DNA of 64,000 nt, taken from positions 806,001-870,000 of the forward strand of contig NZ_MTCM01000002.1 of assembly GCF_002000245.1 (NCBI RefSeq). Reading direction: 5' to 3'. The DNA comes from Sphingobacterium sp. CZ-UAM. Its GTDB lineage: Bacteria > Bacteroidota > Bacteroidia > Sphingobacteriales > Sphingobacteriaceae. Below the pieces are notes generated by a model, which searched no databases, was not told where the DNA came from, and saw only the letters and a list, made by a program, of their open reading frames with translations. The position numbers and the translations under genes were made by a program. Below are positions 36,042-45,900 of the stretch, piece by piece. Each line of letters opens with the position of its first letter. Positions within the stretch are counted from its first letter, which is position 1.

Positions 36042-38495
36042 CTATTTTGATTTTGATAACAAATTTACAAATAATCTGTAAGCTCCGGGAATTCCCGCAG
36101 GTAATTGTCTAAAAAAAGATAAGGATGTATACACAAATTTCCCTTTCCCGTAGTCAGCAATCAAAAGAGATCCTTTATGCAAAGGCTCGCCCGGATCCTG
36201 CATGCTGATCGGTGTACGGTATCTTTTGTCAATATTTTCAGCAAAGTACAATCCCCGCTCCTGTACCCAATTGTCAAAGTCAGCTTTTGTAATTTTATTG
36301 GGATAATTGAAAACAGGATCTTTTTCGTCAAAATGAACAGTAGCAAGTTCATCAGTAACCCGGCTCCTTCCAAGGCTAAACGCATAGGGACCAAAATTTT
36401 TCGAAACCAAGCCATTGCTGACATTGTATTGTTCAAGAACAGTTCCACCCTTACTGACATAGTCCATCAGTCTATCTTGAATCTGAATGATATCTTTGTT
36501 GACATTAAAGATCCTTACGCCCAGGATAACCGCATCATAACCTGAAAGGTCGCTTTTTAAAAGCTGCTCGCCCGTTAGGACATCTACATAAATACCAATA
36601 GCGTTGAGCGACTCCGGAATGAGGTCCCCAGCGCCATGGATATAAGCTACTTTCTTAATTTCGTTGTTCAGATGGATATTGCTCATCCTGACAGCGGCAT
36701 CAGGAAAGTAAACGATCTCCGGAATATGGTTATAACCTATTGATTTTATCTCTTTTAGCCTATCCTTTTGATCGACTTGGAAAAGTAGGGTATCAATAGA
36801 CGAAACAGTGGCATCTAAGGGGCTTATGGTGATCTCTTTGGAGAGATTGCTGACATCTGAGGCAAACTGGAGTTCAAACGAAGCCGGTGATATCTTCCAG
36901 CCTTTTGCACCGATAGCCTTTACATTGAATGATTGTGTCTGATCCTGTCCGTTTTTTTTGAACATGAGGTTTACTTTAACGGATTGGGCATTTTGAGTGA
37001 GCGCCAGCGGGCTGGAGCTCTTTGCAGTAAGTTGTGGAAGGACAACTATCGGATTGTAGATTTCGCCGCGAACGGGATCCGTATATTTATATTGTATATG
37101 CTGGTCAAACGCAATTGCGGTCCCATTGATCAATAATTCAAACCGTACTTTTGGATTATTGGGGTTTTCGGGATAACCGGTTAGATTGAAATCACTGACA
37201 TTAAATTTTCCTTTGGCGTGACGTTCATTTAGCCAATAAGGCTGTGTTGAATTTGTTGCGCTAACGGTAGCAGCATCTTTTAAAAGAAGGTTGTTGACAA
37301 GGTTTTTATGCACCTCTTTGCCATTTAGCTTAGCTAATTGTACGGTAACATCCGGACGTCGTGCAATAATGGCGTTGTCGACATTGATCTGATCACCTAC
37401 AGCATATTCAGGATTTTTTGCGATACTTTCAAACCAAATTCCGGCACAGGCTAAGATTAATTTCTCTACCTCCTTTTTCTTCTCATTTTTCCAGTATGTA
37501 TCATTGATCAGATCAAGGGCTTTATAGAGCTGGATCAGGTCAGGTAAAGAGGATTCTGGTCTATCTATCCGATAGTTCTGGTTAATTTTTGTGATCAGTG
37601 CCTGTACTGTTTCGCTATTTGCGATCCTTTTCCAGGAAGTATCTATTCCTTCCAACGGGGAAGCTTTGGCGGGAGTCCCGTCGACATATTCAAAATACTC
37701 GATGGAAGAACCGCGTTGAGCGGCCGATCCGAAGCCCTGGCTTTTGTGTGAGGAACGGCTATGTGCGGCAATTTCACCATAGGAAGCCCCTATAAGCGCA
37801 TTATAGTTGCCGATATCCACCTTCAGCTGATCTTCACTTGTATTGTCCTGTCCGCCGAAATTAAATGTATTCCAAAGGAGGCGTTTCGCCTGCCAGGTTT
37901 TTACGTATTGGAGCTGTTCGGGAAACTGTTTGGGATCCGCTGCGGCCTTAAAAGCTTCGTGTGCCAACATCGCTGAGGCCTGGTGGTGGCCATGTCCGCC
38001 CCTGGCATCGGGGGGAAACCTTGTTATGATGACATCAGGCCTGAATTTGCGGATCAACCATACTGCTTCGGCGAGCACCCGTTGTTTGTCCCAGAAGGCA
38101 AACGTTTCTTCGGGTGTTTTGGAAAACCCAAAGTCATAGGCTGAGGAGAAAAATTGTTCCCCTTTATCAATCTTTCGTGCGGCAAGAAGTTCCTGCGTAC
38201 GGATGAGTCCCAGTTCGATGCCCTGTTCGGTACCGATGAGATTTTGCCCCCCGTCACCACGTGTCAGGGATAAATAGCCTGTTCGATATTTTTTCTCCTG
38301 GGCCAACCAGGCGATCAGACGGGTGTTTTCGTCATCTGGATGCGCTGCAAAGTACAAAACAGAGCCTAAAACATTCAGTTTTTCTAGGTTAAGCTTGATC
38401 TCGGCGGCATTCCACTGTGGATTTTGTGCTTGTGCAGTTGATTTTGACAAGATACTCGCCAATAGAATAAGGACAGAAAGAAAGGGTTTTCGCAT
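36042..38495 (-). CDS. PIG-L family deacetylase, exported
   Basis: The ATG at 38495 gives 817 residues and a good signal peptide (MRKPFLSVLILLASILSKSTAQAQ); an in-frame start at 38528 adds 11 residues before it. The LmbE/PIG-L zinc site is complete: FAAHPDDENTRLIAW near the N-terminus and HGHHQASAMLAHEA later. The remaining 550 residues are beta-rich and end in a glutamine-amidotransferase-like segment (about 620-815). PIG-L enzymes remove acetyl from N-acetylglucosamine-containing compounds; the target here is unknown. Confidence 0.92.
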   Translation of the reverse strand: MRKPFLSVLILLASILSKSTAQAQNPQWNAAEIKLNLEKLNVLGSVLYFAAHPDDENTRLIAWLAQEKKYRTGYLSLTRGDGGQNLIGTEQGIELGLIRTQELLAARKIDKGEQFFSSAYDFGFSKTPEETFAFWDKQRVLAEAVWLIRKFRPDVIITRFPPDARGGHGHHQASAMLAHEAFKAAADPKQFPEQLQYVKTWQAKRLLWNTFNFGGQDNTSEDQLKVDIGNYNALIGASYGEIAAHSRSSHKSQGFGSAAQRGSSIEYFEYVDGTPAKASPLEGIDTSWKRIANSETVQALITKINQNYRIDRPESSLPDLIQLYKALDLINDTYWKNEKKKEVEKLILACAGIWFESIAKNPEYAVGDQINVDNAIIARRPDVTVQLAKLNGKEVHKNLVNNLLLKDAATVSATNSTQPYWLNERHAKGKFNVSDFNLTGYPENPNNPKVRFELLINGTAIAFDQHIQYKYTDPVRGEIYNPIVVLPQLTAKSSSPLALTQNAQSVKVNLMFKKNGQDQTQSFNVKAIGAKGWKISPASFELQFASDVSNLSKEITISPLDATVSSIDTLLFQVDQKDRLKEIKSIGYNHIPEIVYFPDAAVRMSNIHLNNEIKKVAYIHGAGDLIPESLNAIGIYVDVLTGEQLLKSDLSGYDAVILGVRIFNVNKDIIQIQDRLMDYVSKGGTVLEQYNVSNGLVSKNFGPYAFSLGRSRVTDELATVHFDEKDPVFNYPNKITKADFDNWVQERGLYFAENIDKRYRTPISMQDPGEPLHKGSLLIADYGKGKFVYTSLSFFRQLPAGIPGAYRLFVNLLSKSK

Positions 38496-38886
38496 GTTTA
38501 AAGATAAAGATTTCATCCAAAACCGCATCGTTGTGCATTGTAATTTTAATGTATATTATTCGCTATAAAGTAGATGAAACCGCACGAAAATAAACAAGTT
38601 AGCTCATATTCATCTTAAATAAAAAACGGAAATTCCAACCAAGTTGAAATTTCCGTTTAACAATTAAAATATTTTTTCCTGAAACGAATTTTTAGAGAAT
38701 AGTTATTTTGTCGCTTCGCTCCAAGTGGCAACCTTTAACATAGTAAATATATGTAGAAAATATTTAGTTCTGTCAGATTCCTTCAATTAGTTTTCCACAT
38801 TGCTAAATTTTGTCAACAATTTAGCTTTTGGGCAACTAAAAATATGAAAAAGAAAGTTTCACTTTAGGGTGTTTGATCAAGCAAAA
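38496..38886. other. Intergenic region between the PIG-L gene and the DUF6952/thioredoxin genes
   Basis: A terminator for the genes on its right lies at 38620-38660. A second hairpin, GCTAAATT at 38803-38810 with its complement AATTTAGC at 38819-38826, is nearer the stop of the 38887 gene and may be an earlier weak terminator. No gene is seen. Confidence 0.55.
38620..38660 (-). terminator. Terminator downstream of the DUF6952-thioredoxin genes
   Basis: AAACGGAAATT and its complement AATTTCCGTTT close a hairpin (38624-38658) with CCAAC/GTTG extending the stem. On the minus strand it is followed by TTTTTTATTT. Confidence 0.85.
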
Positions 38887-39141
38887 TTATTTGTCAATAG
38901 CTCCTAAAACACGTTTCATAAACATATTTAAAGCATCTTTTTTCGAATTGCCTTCTTTTATCAATTTATCAACCTCTACAGCTCCGTATAGGTTAGAAAT
39001 TAATTCACCGATCACGTCGAGTTCCTCATCTTTCAATGGAGCTTCGGTAAGCGCTTCCAATGTCTCGATGGTCTCCAGTACATAGTCGACATCGTTCTGT
39101 TCGATGAATTCTGTAAGATGTTTAATTACCGGCAGCTTCAT
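38887..39141 (-). CDS. Small acidic protein, DUF6952-like
   Basis: 84 residues, all-helical and acidic (MKLPVIKHLTEFIEQNDVD, later a LTEAPLKDEELDVIGELIS block). In Bacteroidota this small protein is regularly encoded next to a thioredoxin, which I recall as DUF6952. Its start overlaps the end of the thioredoxin gene by 20 nt, so the two are translationally coupled. Function unknown; a partner or regulator of the thioredoxin is a reasonable guess. Confidence 0.8.
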   Translation of the reverse strand: MKLPVIKHLTEFIEQNDVDYVLETIETLEALTEAPLKDEELDVIGELISNLYGAVEVDKLIKEGNSKKDALNMFMKRVLGAIDK

Positions 39142-39436
39142 TGAATAATTCTACTAATGCGTCCAACTTATTTGTTTGTACTTGATTCACCAATTTACCG
39201 TTTTTAAATGCAGCAAATGTAGGTAGGTTATTGACGTTAGCCAATTTGCGTGATTCCGGAAATTTCTCCGCATCAGCGATGATAAAAGGAACATCCTCAT
39301 TTTCGCCGGACAATTTCTTGAATTTTGGTTTCATGATTTTGCAGTTACCACACCAGGTAGCGGCATACTGAACCATCACAATATCGTTATTGTTTACAAT
39401 TTCTTGTAAATTATCGTTTTCTAATTCTTGTAACAT
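39122..39436 (-). CDS. Thioredoxin family protein
   Basis: 104 residues with one thioredoxin fold. The active site is WCGNC (Cys29, Cys32) instead of the classical WCGPC; the cis-proline motif NNLPTFAAF is present at about 75-83. No signal peptide, hence cytosolic. It lies between a peroxiredoxin gene (upstream on the same strand) and a DUF6952-like gene, and is a plausible reductant of that peroxiredoxin. Confidence 0.92.
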   Translation of the reverse strand: MLQELENDNLQEIVNNNDIVMVQYAATWCGNCKIMKPKFKKLSGENEDVPFIIADAEKFPESRKLANVNNLPTFAAFKNGKLVNQVQTNKLDALVELFNEAAGN

Positions 39437-39469
39437 GATTTTATTATTAAGGTGATTGATGGAGAAATC

Positions 39470-39515
39470 AACAGGAGCCGGGATAAAGGCCCCTGTTGAT
39501 AAGACCTAGGGTCTT
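39470..39515 (-). other. Stem-loops between the peroxiredoxin and thioredoxin genes
   Basis: Two hairpins lie in the 85-nt gap: CAACAGGAGCC (39470-39480) against an almost complementary GGCCCCTGTTG (39488-39498), and AAGACC/GGGTCTT (39501-39515). Neither has a long T-run, so they could be attenuators or RNA-processing sites rather than full terminators. Confidence 0.45.
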
Positions 39516-39521
39516 TTATTG

Positions 39522-40154
39522 TTAGTGCTTAGCTAAATAGTCAGCTACACCTTTTCTGTCTGCATTCATTGCATCTTTACCTTCTTCCCAGTTTGCAGGA
39601 CATACTTCGCCAAATTTTTGTACGTGAGCATAAGCGTCGATAAGACGTAAATATTCTTTTACGTTACGACCCAAAGGCATATCGTTTACAGACTCGTGGA
39701 ATACACGGCCAGTTTCGTCGATCAAATAAGTAGCTCTGTAAGTAACAGCAGATCCTTGTGCTAATGTTCCGTACTCAGGGTGCTCAACTTCCTGAACGTC
39801 CAAGATACCCAATACGCTAGACAAGTTGCGGTTAGTGTCAGCTAAAATAGGATATTCAACACCTTCGATACCGCCATTATCTTTTGCAGTGTTTAACCAA
39901 GCAAAGTGAACTTCGTTTGTGTCGCAAGAAGCACCGATTAAGATCGTGTTGCGTTTTTCAAATTCAGCAGCAGCTTCTTGGAAAGCATGTAACTCTGTAG
40001 GACATACAAAAGTGAAATCTTTTGGATACCAGAACAAAAGTACTTTTTTACCTTCTTTAACTGCTTTTTCGAAAATGTTGATCTGCAAATTGTCGCCTAA
40101 ATAATCGATTGCATCTACTGTAATGCTTGGAAAACTTTTACCTGTGAAACTCAT
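39522..40154 (-). CDS. Peroxiredoxin (AhpC/TSA family)
   Basis: 210 residues from the ATG at 40154 (MSFTGKSFPSI); an in-frame start 13 codons upstream is unlikely. The peroxidatic Cys51 lies in FTFVCPTELHAF; a second cysteine in GEVCPANW near residue 170 is the resolving one, so it is a typical 2-Cys enzyme. It reduces peroxides with a thioredoxin-type donor, and such a gene follows. The gene is strongly expressed in relatives, which fits its regular codon use. Confidence 0.95.
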   Translation of the reverse strand: MSFTGKSFPSITVDAIDYLGDNLQINIFEKAVKEGKKVLLFWYPKDFTFVCPTELHAFQEAAAEFEKRNTILIGASCDTNEVHFAWLNTAKDNGGIEGVEYPILADTNRNLSSVLGILDVQEVEHPEYGTLAQGSAVTYRATYLIDETGRVFHESVNDMPLGRNVKEYLRLIDAYAHVQKFGEVCPANWEEGKDAMNADRKGVADYLAKH

Positions 40155-40380
40155 AATATATCTTTCTTTTTTGTTGGCACAAAGATAAGGCAACTCCGAT
40201 CAAAAAGCGAATTGATTTTACCAATACACTATCATCAAAATCTATTATGACTGGAATATAACAATAAGTTTTTATTATATTAATATGGCCTTGATGATGC
40301 GTTTATATGGGATCGGGGACATTTCGATAAAAATAAAACAATTCATACTGGGGTAGTTACAGATTAATGCGTCAAAATAG

Positions 40381-40411
40381 TTGCACATCTGCTGCGCAAA
40401 ACCTACTTTTG
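40381..40411 (+). promoter_or_regulatory. Promoter of tRNA-Tyr
   Basis: TTGCA at 40381-40385 and TACTTTTG at 40404-40411 with an 18-nt spacer. The same spacing is seen upstream of the other two tRNA genes in the window. The tRNA starts 30 nt after the -7 box. Confidence 0.75.
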
Positions 40412-40441
40412 CGACGTTCTATTTCAAAATAGCGCAATGCT

Positions 40442-40522
40442 GGAGGGGTTCCAGAGCGGTCAAATGGGACGGACTGTAAATCCGTTGCTTCGGCTTCGAA
40501 GGTTCGAATCCTTCTCCCTCCA
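40442..40522 (+). tRNA. tRNA-Tyr(GTA)
   Basis: 81 nt, class II with a long variable arm. Acceptor stem GGAGGGG with TCCCTCC (one G-T pair) and discriminator A. The anticodon loop CTGTAAA gives GTA at 40476-40478. The T arm contains GGTTCGAATCC. The terminal CCA is part of the acceptor stem end, not an added copy. Confidence 0.96.
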
Positions 40523-40806
40523 CATTTTTTCCCTTTATAAAAGTCACTTTAAATTTCCTGCCAAATAGATGAACACATTGCAAAGAGGGCAATCTGTTTA
40601 AGGTAGCTGCTTTGGGCTGTTGCGTCTATATTTATGAGTGGACTGTCGCAGGGGTGTCTGGGGCTACTCCAGATTAATCCTTAGCTACTTCCGTTATTGG
40701 ATGTATATAGTCATGTGGCGGTAGTTGAGGCATTGTTGAATATTATCGAATATTTTTTTCTTGTAATAGAGCCAAAAAAAATATAGTGCGGATTTTCATG
40801 TAGCTA
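40523..40806. other. Gap between tRNA-Tyr and the tRNA-Arg promoter
   Basis: A short T-rich stretch just after tRNA-Tyr (40524-40535) may end its transcript. I see no gene or repeat in the rest. Confidence 0.5.
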
Positions 40807-40837
40807 TTGACTTATTTATAAAATAAACCTAAGTTTG
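40807..40837 (+). promoter_or_regulatory. Promoter of tRNA-Arg
   Basis: TTGAC at 40807-40811, an 18-nt spacer, then TAAGTTTG at 40830-40837, an exact TAnnTTTG. The tRNA begins 12 nt later. Confidence 0.8.
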
Positions 40838-40848
40838 GCTTTTGAAAT

Positions 40849-40920
40849 GGCCCCGTAGTTCAACGGATAGAATAGATGTTTCCTAAACATTTGATAGCAG
40901 TTCGATTCTGCTCGGGGCTA
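40849..40920 (+). tRNA. tRNA-Arg(CCT)
   Basis: 72 nt. Acceptor stem GGCCCCG with CGGGGCT (one G-T pair), discriminator A. The anticodon loop TTCCTAA gives CCT at 40882-40884 and reads AGG. The T arm is AGCAG/TTCGATT/CTGCT. The D stem GTTC pairs with GAAT. Confidence 0.94.
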
Positions 40921-40960
40921 CATAGAAAGAAGTGACGTCAGCAATGTCGCTTTTCGATTG

Positions 40961-41000
40961 CAGGAGAAATACCATAAAAGGTACTTCTCCTGTTTATTTT
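40961..41000 (+). terminator. Terminator of tRNA-Arg
   Basis: CAGGAGAAATACC (40961-40973) pairs with GGTACTTCTCCTG (40980-40992) with one mismatch and a 6-nt loop, followed by TTTATTTT. The rest of the gap up to 41220 shows nothing I recognise. Confidence 0.85.
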
Positions 41001-41220
41001 AGGATACCATCATCTTTGCTATTCTCTCTATAGCTATTCTTCCAATAACGCTGCTAATTGGACTGGTTTTTCTTAAATAAGGATGATCTTCAGGCCAGAG
41101 TAAACATGGTAAACCGAGACCGCCGAAAATATCGCAGGGAACAGTGGTAAGACATCAATAAAATAGCGCAGATCAAAAACAACTAAGTATACTAAGAAGA
41201 TATTATTAAAGCGAATACTG

Positions 41221-42411
41221 TTACGAATTTGGCTGCGGTTCCCTAAATAGGGATAACCTTCCAACCATGCCGAACATAAGCAGGCCGAAGCAGGCGAAAA
41301 CACCATATGAATATCGGAGACTAAGAACCTCTGCGATATAACCGATCAGCGGCGGCCCCATTAGAAAACCGAGATAACTAATACTGGAAACCATAGCCAA
41401 TGCCACGCCTGATGGTACATTTTTGTTTTGGCCAGCGATACTATAGATAGACGGTACATTACAGGCAACACCGATCCCCACAAGCATAAAAGCAAGGGTG
41501 CATACAATAAACTGGGGGAAAACGACCGAGGTCATCATGCCCACAAACATCAGGAGCCCGCTATATTGTAAGGTTCTTTTTCTTCCCAATTTACGAATTA
41601 CACCATCACCCACAAAACGGCCTATAGCCATCATGATCATAAAAGACGCATAGCCCATGACTACGAATTTTTCGGGAGCATGTACAATTTCCTTAAAGTA
41701 TACCCCGCTCCAGTCAAACATGGCTCCCTCGGTTGCCATACTAAAAAAGCCAATGATACCCAGTTGTAAAAGGCTTCCCTCCGGTTTGGAAAAGAAACTC
41801 CGCTTTTCTTTCTGTGGCGATTTTCCCGGAACCAGATACCGCTGATTAATCAAGGTATTGCCCGTGACGAAAGCCAGTATGATCAAGAAATGGGGCAGTG
41901 TATCCAGGCCAAGGTTCATGGTCAGCAGTCCAACTAACGCTCCGGTAAAACCAGCGATACTCCAGGCTCCGTGAAAAGAAGTCATAATAGACTTTTTATA
42001 GATCTGCTCTGTAGCGACCCCTTGTGTATTGACCGAGATGTTGCACATATTACCTGTGACGCCAAAAAGAAATAGAATAGCACCCAGTTGCCAGGCATTT
42101 TGAGCAAAGGCGATAGCGCACAGAACCAATGCGTAAGCAATCGGTACGATACGTAGGACTTTGGCGCTGCCATATTTGGTAACCAACTTGCCCGAAAGAG
42201 CCATTGTCGCCAGTTGTCCTACAGGAAGCATCAATAGAATTGTTCCCAGTTGTCCTTCGCTCAAATGGAGGCGCTCCTTGATAACAGGAATTCGACTGGC
42301 CCAGGATGCGAAAGCAATGCCCTGACAAAAAAAGAAAAGTGATACCGCAATCCGTATGCGATTGCGCTTGTTGTAAAGTTCTTCCTCTGAGAGAGTTAAC
42401 GTTGCGTCCAT
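41221..42411 (-). CDS. MFS transporter
   Basis: 396 residues with about 12 hydrophobic segments. Visible family marks: a cytoplasmic charged N-terminus, SRIPVIKERLHLSEGQLG in loop 1-2, GKLVTKYGSAKVLR as the motif-A-like loop 2-3, and GDGVIRKLGRKRTL as the corresponding loop in the second half. It resembles the group of fucose/small-molecule permease-like or putative drug exporters, but the substrate cannot be told. Single gene, divergent from the S41 peptidase. Confidence 0.9.
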   Translation of the reverse strand: MDATLTLSEEELYNKRNRIRIAVSLFFFCQGIAFASWASRIPVIKERLHLSEGQLGTILLMLPVGQLATMALSGKLVTKYGSAKVLRIVPIAYALVLCAIAFAQNAWQLGAILFLFGVTGNMCNISVNTQGVATEQIYKKSIMTSFHGAWSIAGFTGALVGLLTMNLGLDTLPHFLIILAFVTGNTLINQRYLVPGKSPQKEKRSFFSKPEGSLLQLGIIGFFSMATEGAMFDWSGVYFKEIVHAPEKFVVMGYASFMIMMAIGRFVGDGVIRKLGRKRTLQYSGLLMFVGMMTSVVFPQFIVCTLAFMLVGIGVACNVPSIYSIAGQNKNVPSGVALAMVSSISYLGFLMGPPLIGYIAEVLSLRYSYGVFACFGLLMFGMVGRLSLFREPQPNS

Positions 42412-42912
42412 AGTATTCGATTTGAGCGTGCAAAGTTACGGATAAGTATTTCATTTTACGATAGGATCAGTAAAGAAATTTGGCAGTCCGGTCCTAACAG
42501 AAAAAATGATCGTTAAATTGAGCGAGCGAGCAATAAGCAATTAAAGCCAAGTGATAATTATCGTCAAAACGCGCTCTAATTATCGTCTTCTGTTTAGTTG
42601 ATCAAATATAGTGGTTGTGATAATTATCTTCGTCTCTTTGTTGGATAAATTAGTTTGATTTTAAATAGTTTATTATCAGTGACCTATATGTTTCCTGTTT
42701 CTGGTTAGCCCTTGCTGATTGCTGCTATGTTCAGCGGCCAGATGTTGAATATATATCCCGTATTTTACATTAAATATACGAAGATGTTCAATCAATACCT
42801 CTAACATCCAGCTAAATTCAATAAAATTGTAAAATTCGCAATACTTCAACGGTTTTTCAATAAGCTATTCTATTTTTGTTAAAGGCAAACAATTATTAGC
42901 CGCCTAGATATA
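42412..42912. other. Intergenic region upstream of the second S41 peptidase
   Basis: About 500 nt between divergent genes. TATTTTTG at 42871-42878 fits the TAnnTTTG box and lies 34 nt before the peptidase ATG; it is the likely promoter, though no clear -33 element is at the usual distance. No gene is seen. Confidence 0.6.
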
Positions 42913-45900
42913 ATGATAAAAAAACTGCTTTTAAGTGCAGTTCTCGCCTATGGTGGAACTGCTTATGTTGTTGCGCAGCAACCGACATTCCTCTCTCATC
43001 CTGCATTGACGCCCGATGGGAAGGAGATGGTATTCAGTTATGAAGGTGATCTTTGGAAAGTGGCAAGCCAAGGTGGGGTTGCTGTCCGGCTTACCGGGAT
43101 GGAAGGTAATGAGATCAATCCCCGAATCTCCCCAGATGGCAAATGGTTAGCATTCTCGGCCAATCAAAATGGGAATATGGACGTCTATGTCATGCCCTTG
43201 GCGGGCGGGGACATCCGTCAGTTGACCGCACATGATGCCGCGGATGAAGTGGATAGTTGGAGCTGGGACAGTAAAACACTCTATTTTACTTCGACACGTT
43301 ATAATCGTATGGGTGGTTATCAGGTCTCAGTAGATGGCGGTACGGCAACACGCCTATTTCCACATTTTTTTAATTACATCAGCGGTATTGTTCCTACCCC
43401 ATCAGGAGAGCTCCTATTCAACGATAGCTGGGAAGGATATAGTTCGGCAAACCGCAAGCGCTATAAAGGAGCATTCAACCCGGATATCCGTTCCTATAAT
43501 CCCAAAACAAAAACCTTTCAACAGTATACAGACTACGTCGGAAAAGACCTATGGCCTACGATAGACCAAAAAGGAACGATATATTACGTTTCGGATGAAA
43601 ACAACGGCGAATACAACCTGTATCAGCTCAACGGAAAGGCCAAAACAGCGTTGACAAGCTTTCCGGAATCTATTAAACGGCCCTTTGTGTCAGCAAACGG
43701 CGAGAAGATCGTATTTGAAAAGGGTTATCAGCTCTATATTTACGATGTCAATGGAAAGAAAACCTTGCAGCCTAATATTGCCTTGAACCGCAATCAGGTA
43801 CTTGGCAAGTTGAAAGAGTTCAATATCACGGGGAATATCAGCAATTTTGATGTTTCCCCAGACGGCAAAAAAATTGCTTTTGTATCCAGAGGCGAGCTTT
43901 TTGTCTCCGATAGCGAGGGCAAGTTTGTCCGTCAGATGTCGGGGCAGGGTGAGCGCGTCATGGAGGTCAAATGGCTTAAGGATAGCAAAACCCTACTCTA
44001 TAGCCAGACATTCCAGGGCTATCAAAATTGGTTTTCCCGCACGGCGGATGGCAAAGGTGAAGTGAAACAGCTGACCCAGGATCTTCGAAACAACCGTGAT
44101 ATTAGCTTTAATACTGATCGTACTAAAGCGGTATACCTAAGTGGCCGTGATGAGGTGCGTACTTTGGATCTCGTTAGTCTCAAGAGCCAGACCATAGTCA
44201 AAGACGAAATCTGGGGATTCCAAAATTCTTCGCCCTCATTTTCGCCAGACGGCAATTATTTGCTATTTACCGCAATGCGTAATTTTGAGCAGGACATCTT
44301 TGTCCATAACCTCAAGAGTGGACAAACGACCAACCTGACCAATACCGGTGTCTCCGAGACCAGCCCCTATTGGTCGCCAGACGGCAAGTATATTTATTTT
44401 GCAAGTAATAGAACAAAGCCCTCATACCCTACCGGAATGCAAAATTCGAGCATCTTCCGTATGGCGCTGACCAATTTTGACCAACCTTATCGCAGTACGA
44501 AGTTTGACGAATTATTTGCTCAGCCAACAGTAAAAAAAGATTCGGTCGCAAATAAGCCAACAGCGCCTAAAAAAGAAAATGATGCCAAGGATAAGAGCAA
44601 GGTCAATGCGGATAAGAATAAACCGGCAGCTTCTAGTCCGGAACCCAAGAAAACCGTCTTGGTGCAGCTTGATCTTGAGGGGTTGCGGGATCGTATTGAG
44701 CAGGTCAGCCCTGCATTTGGGACACAATATAACCCTTTGGTGATCCAAAAGGCAGACAAGACCTATGTTTTCTATGGGTCTGACCATGAGGGCAAGTTCA
44801 GCGCCTACCGTACGGTTTATGAACCATTCACGGCTCCCAAAACAGAGAAGGTTATCGAAGGCGGTATGGGCCTGGTGCAGGAATCTGCCGGTAAGTACTT
44901 TGTGCTGCATCGAGGTATCATACAGAAGTATAATCTGGAGGCGAATAAGCTCGATGCGATAACCATGAGCTATAAATTCAATAGAGATCTTGAGAAAGAG
45001 TTTAACCAGATGTTTTATGAGACCTGGGCCAATCTGGAAGAGAACTTTTATGACCACAATTTCCATGGTGTAGACTGGACAGCAACCAAAAAGAAATATG
45101 AGAAATATCTGCCCGGAATCAATGACCGCAATGACTTGCGTATTCTCCTGAACGATATGTTAGGGGAGCTGAATTCCTCTCACCTTGGCTTTAGTTCCAT
45201 GGGCGCAGAAGAACGCAAACCATTTGGCTTCGTGACCAATGAAATCGGCGTGGAATACGATAGTCAAAATCCTTATAAAATCAGTCGCATTGTGACCAAT
45301 GGGCCGGCTGCAAAGAAAGAAGTGGATATTAAATCCGGTGACGTACTGGTCGCTGTCAATGGTGTTAAATTAAATACTGCGGCAGACCGGGATAGTTATT
45401 TTACCTGGCCATCATTGGAAGAGGAAGTGCAGCTGACTTTAAACCGTAATGGTAAAGAAATCCATACCCATGTGCGACCAATTTCCGGTTCAGCTTTTAG
45501 GGAATTGATTTATGATGAATGGATCAAGGATAACCGCGGCCGTGTTGATAGGCTAAGTGACAATAAAATTGCCTATTCGCATATGAAGAATATGTCGGGT
45601 GGAGAGTTGCAACGCTTTCTCATCGACATGGCTGAGCAGGAAAATAACAAACAGGGGATTATCCTGGACTTACGTTACAATACCGGTGGAAATGTACATG
45701 ATGAGGTGTTACGCTTTTTGTCGCAGCGTCCTTATCTACAATGGCAATATCGTGGCGGAAAGCGTGCACCCCAAAGTAATTTTGCACCCGCAGCCAAACC
45801 GATCGTGCTGTTGATCAATGAGCAATCGTTGAGTGATGCCGAAATGACCGCAGCGGGATTCAAAGCGCTAAAACTGGGCAAGATCATCGGTAATGAAACT

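Noticed and set aside
44512..45066. 184-codon frame on the minus strand inside the second S41 peptidase gene
   Set aside because: Fully antisense to a well-supported coding region; hydrophobic stretches arise from the complementary codons.
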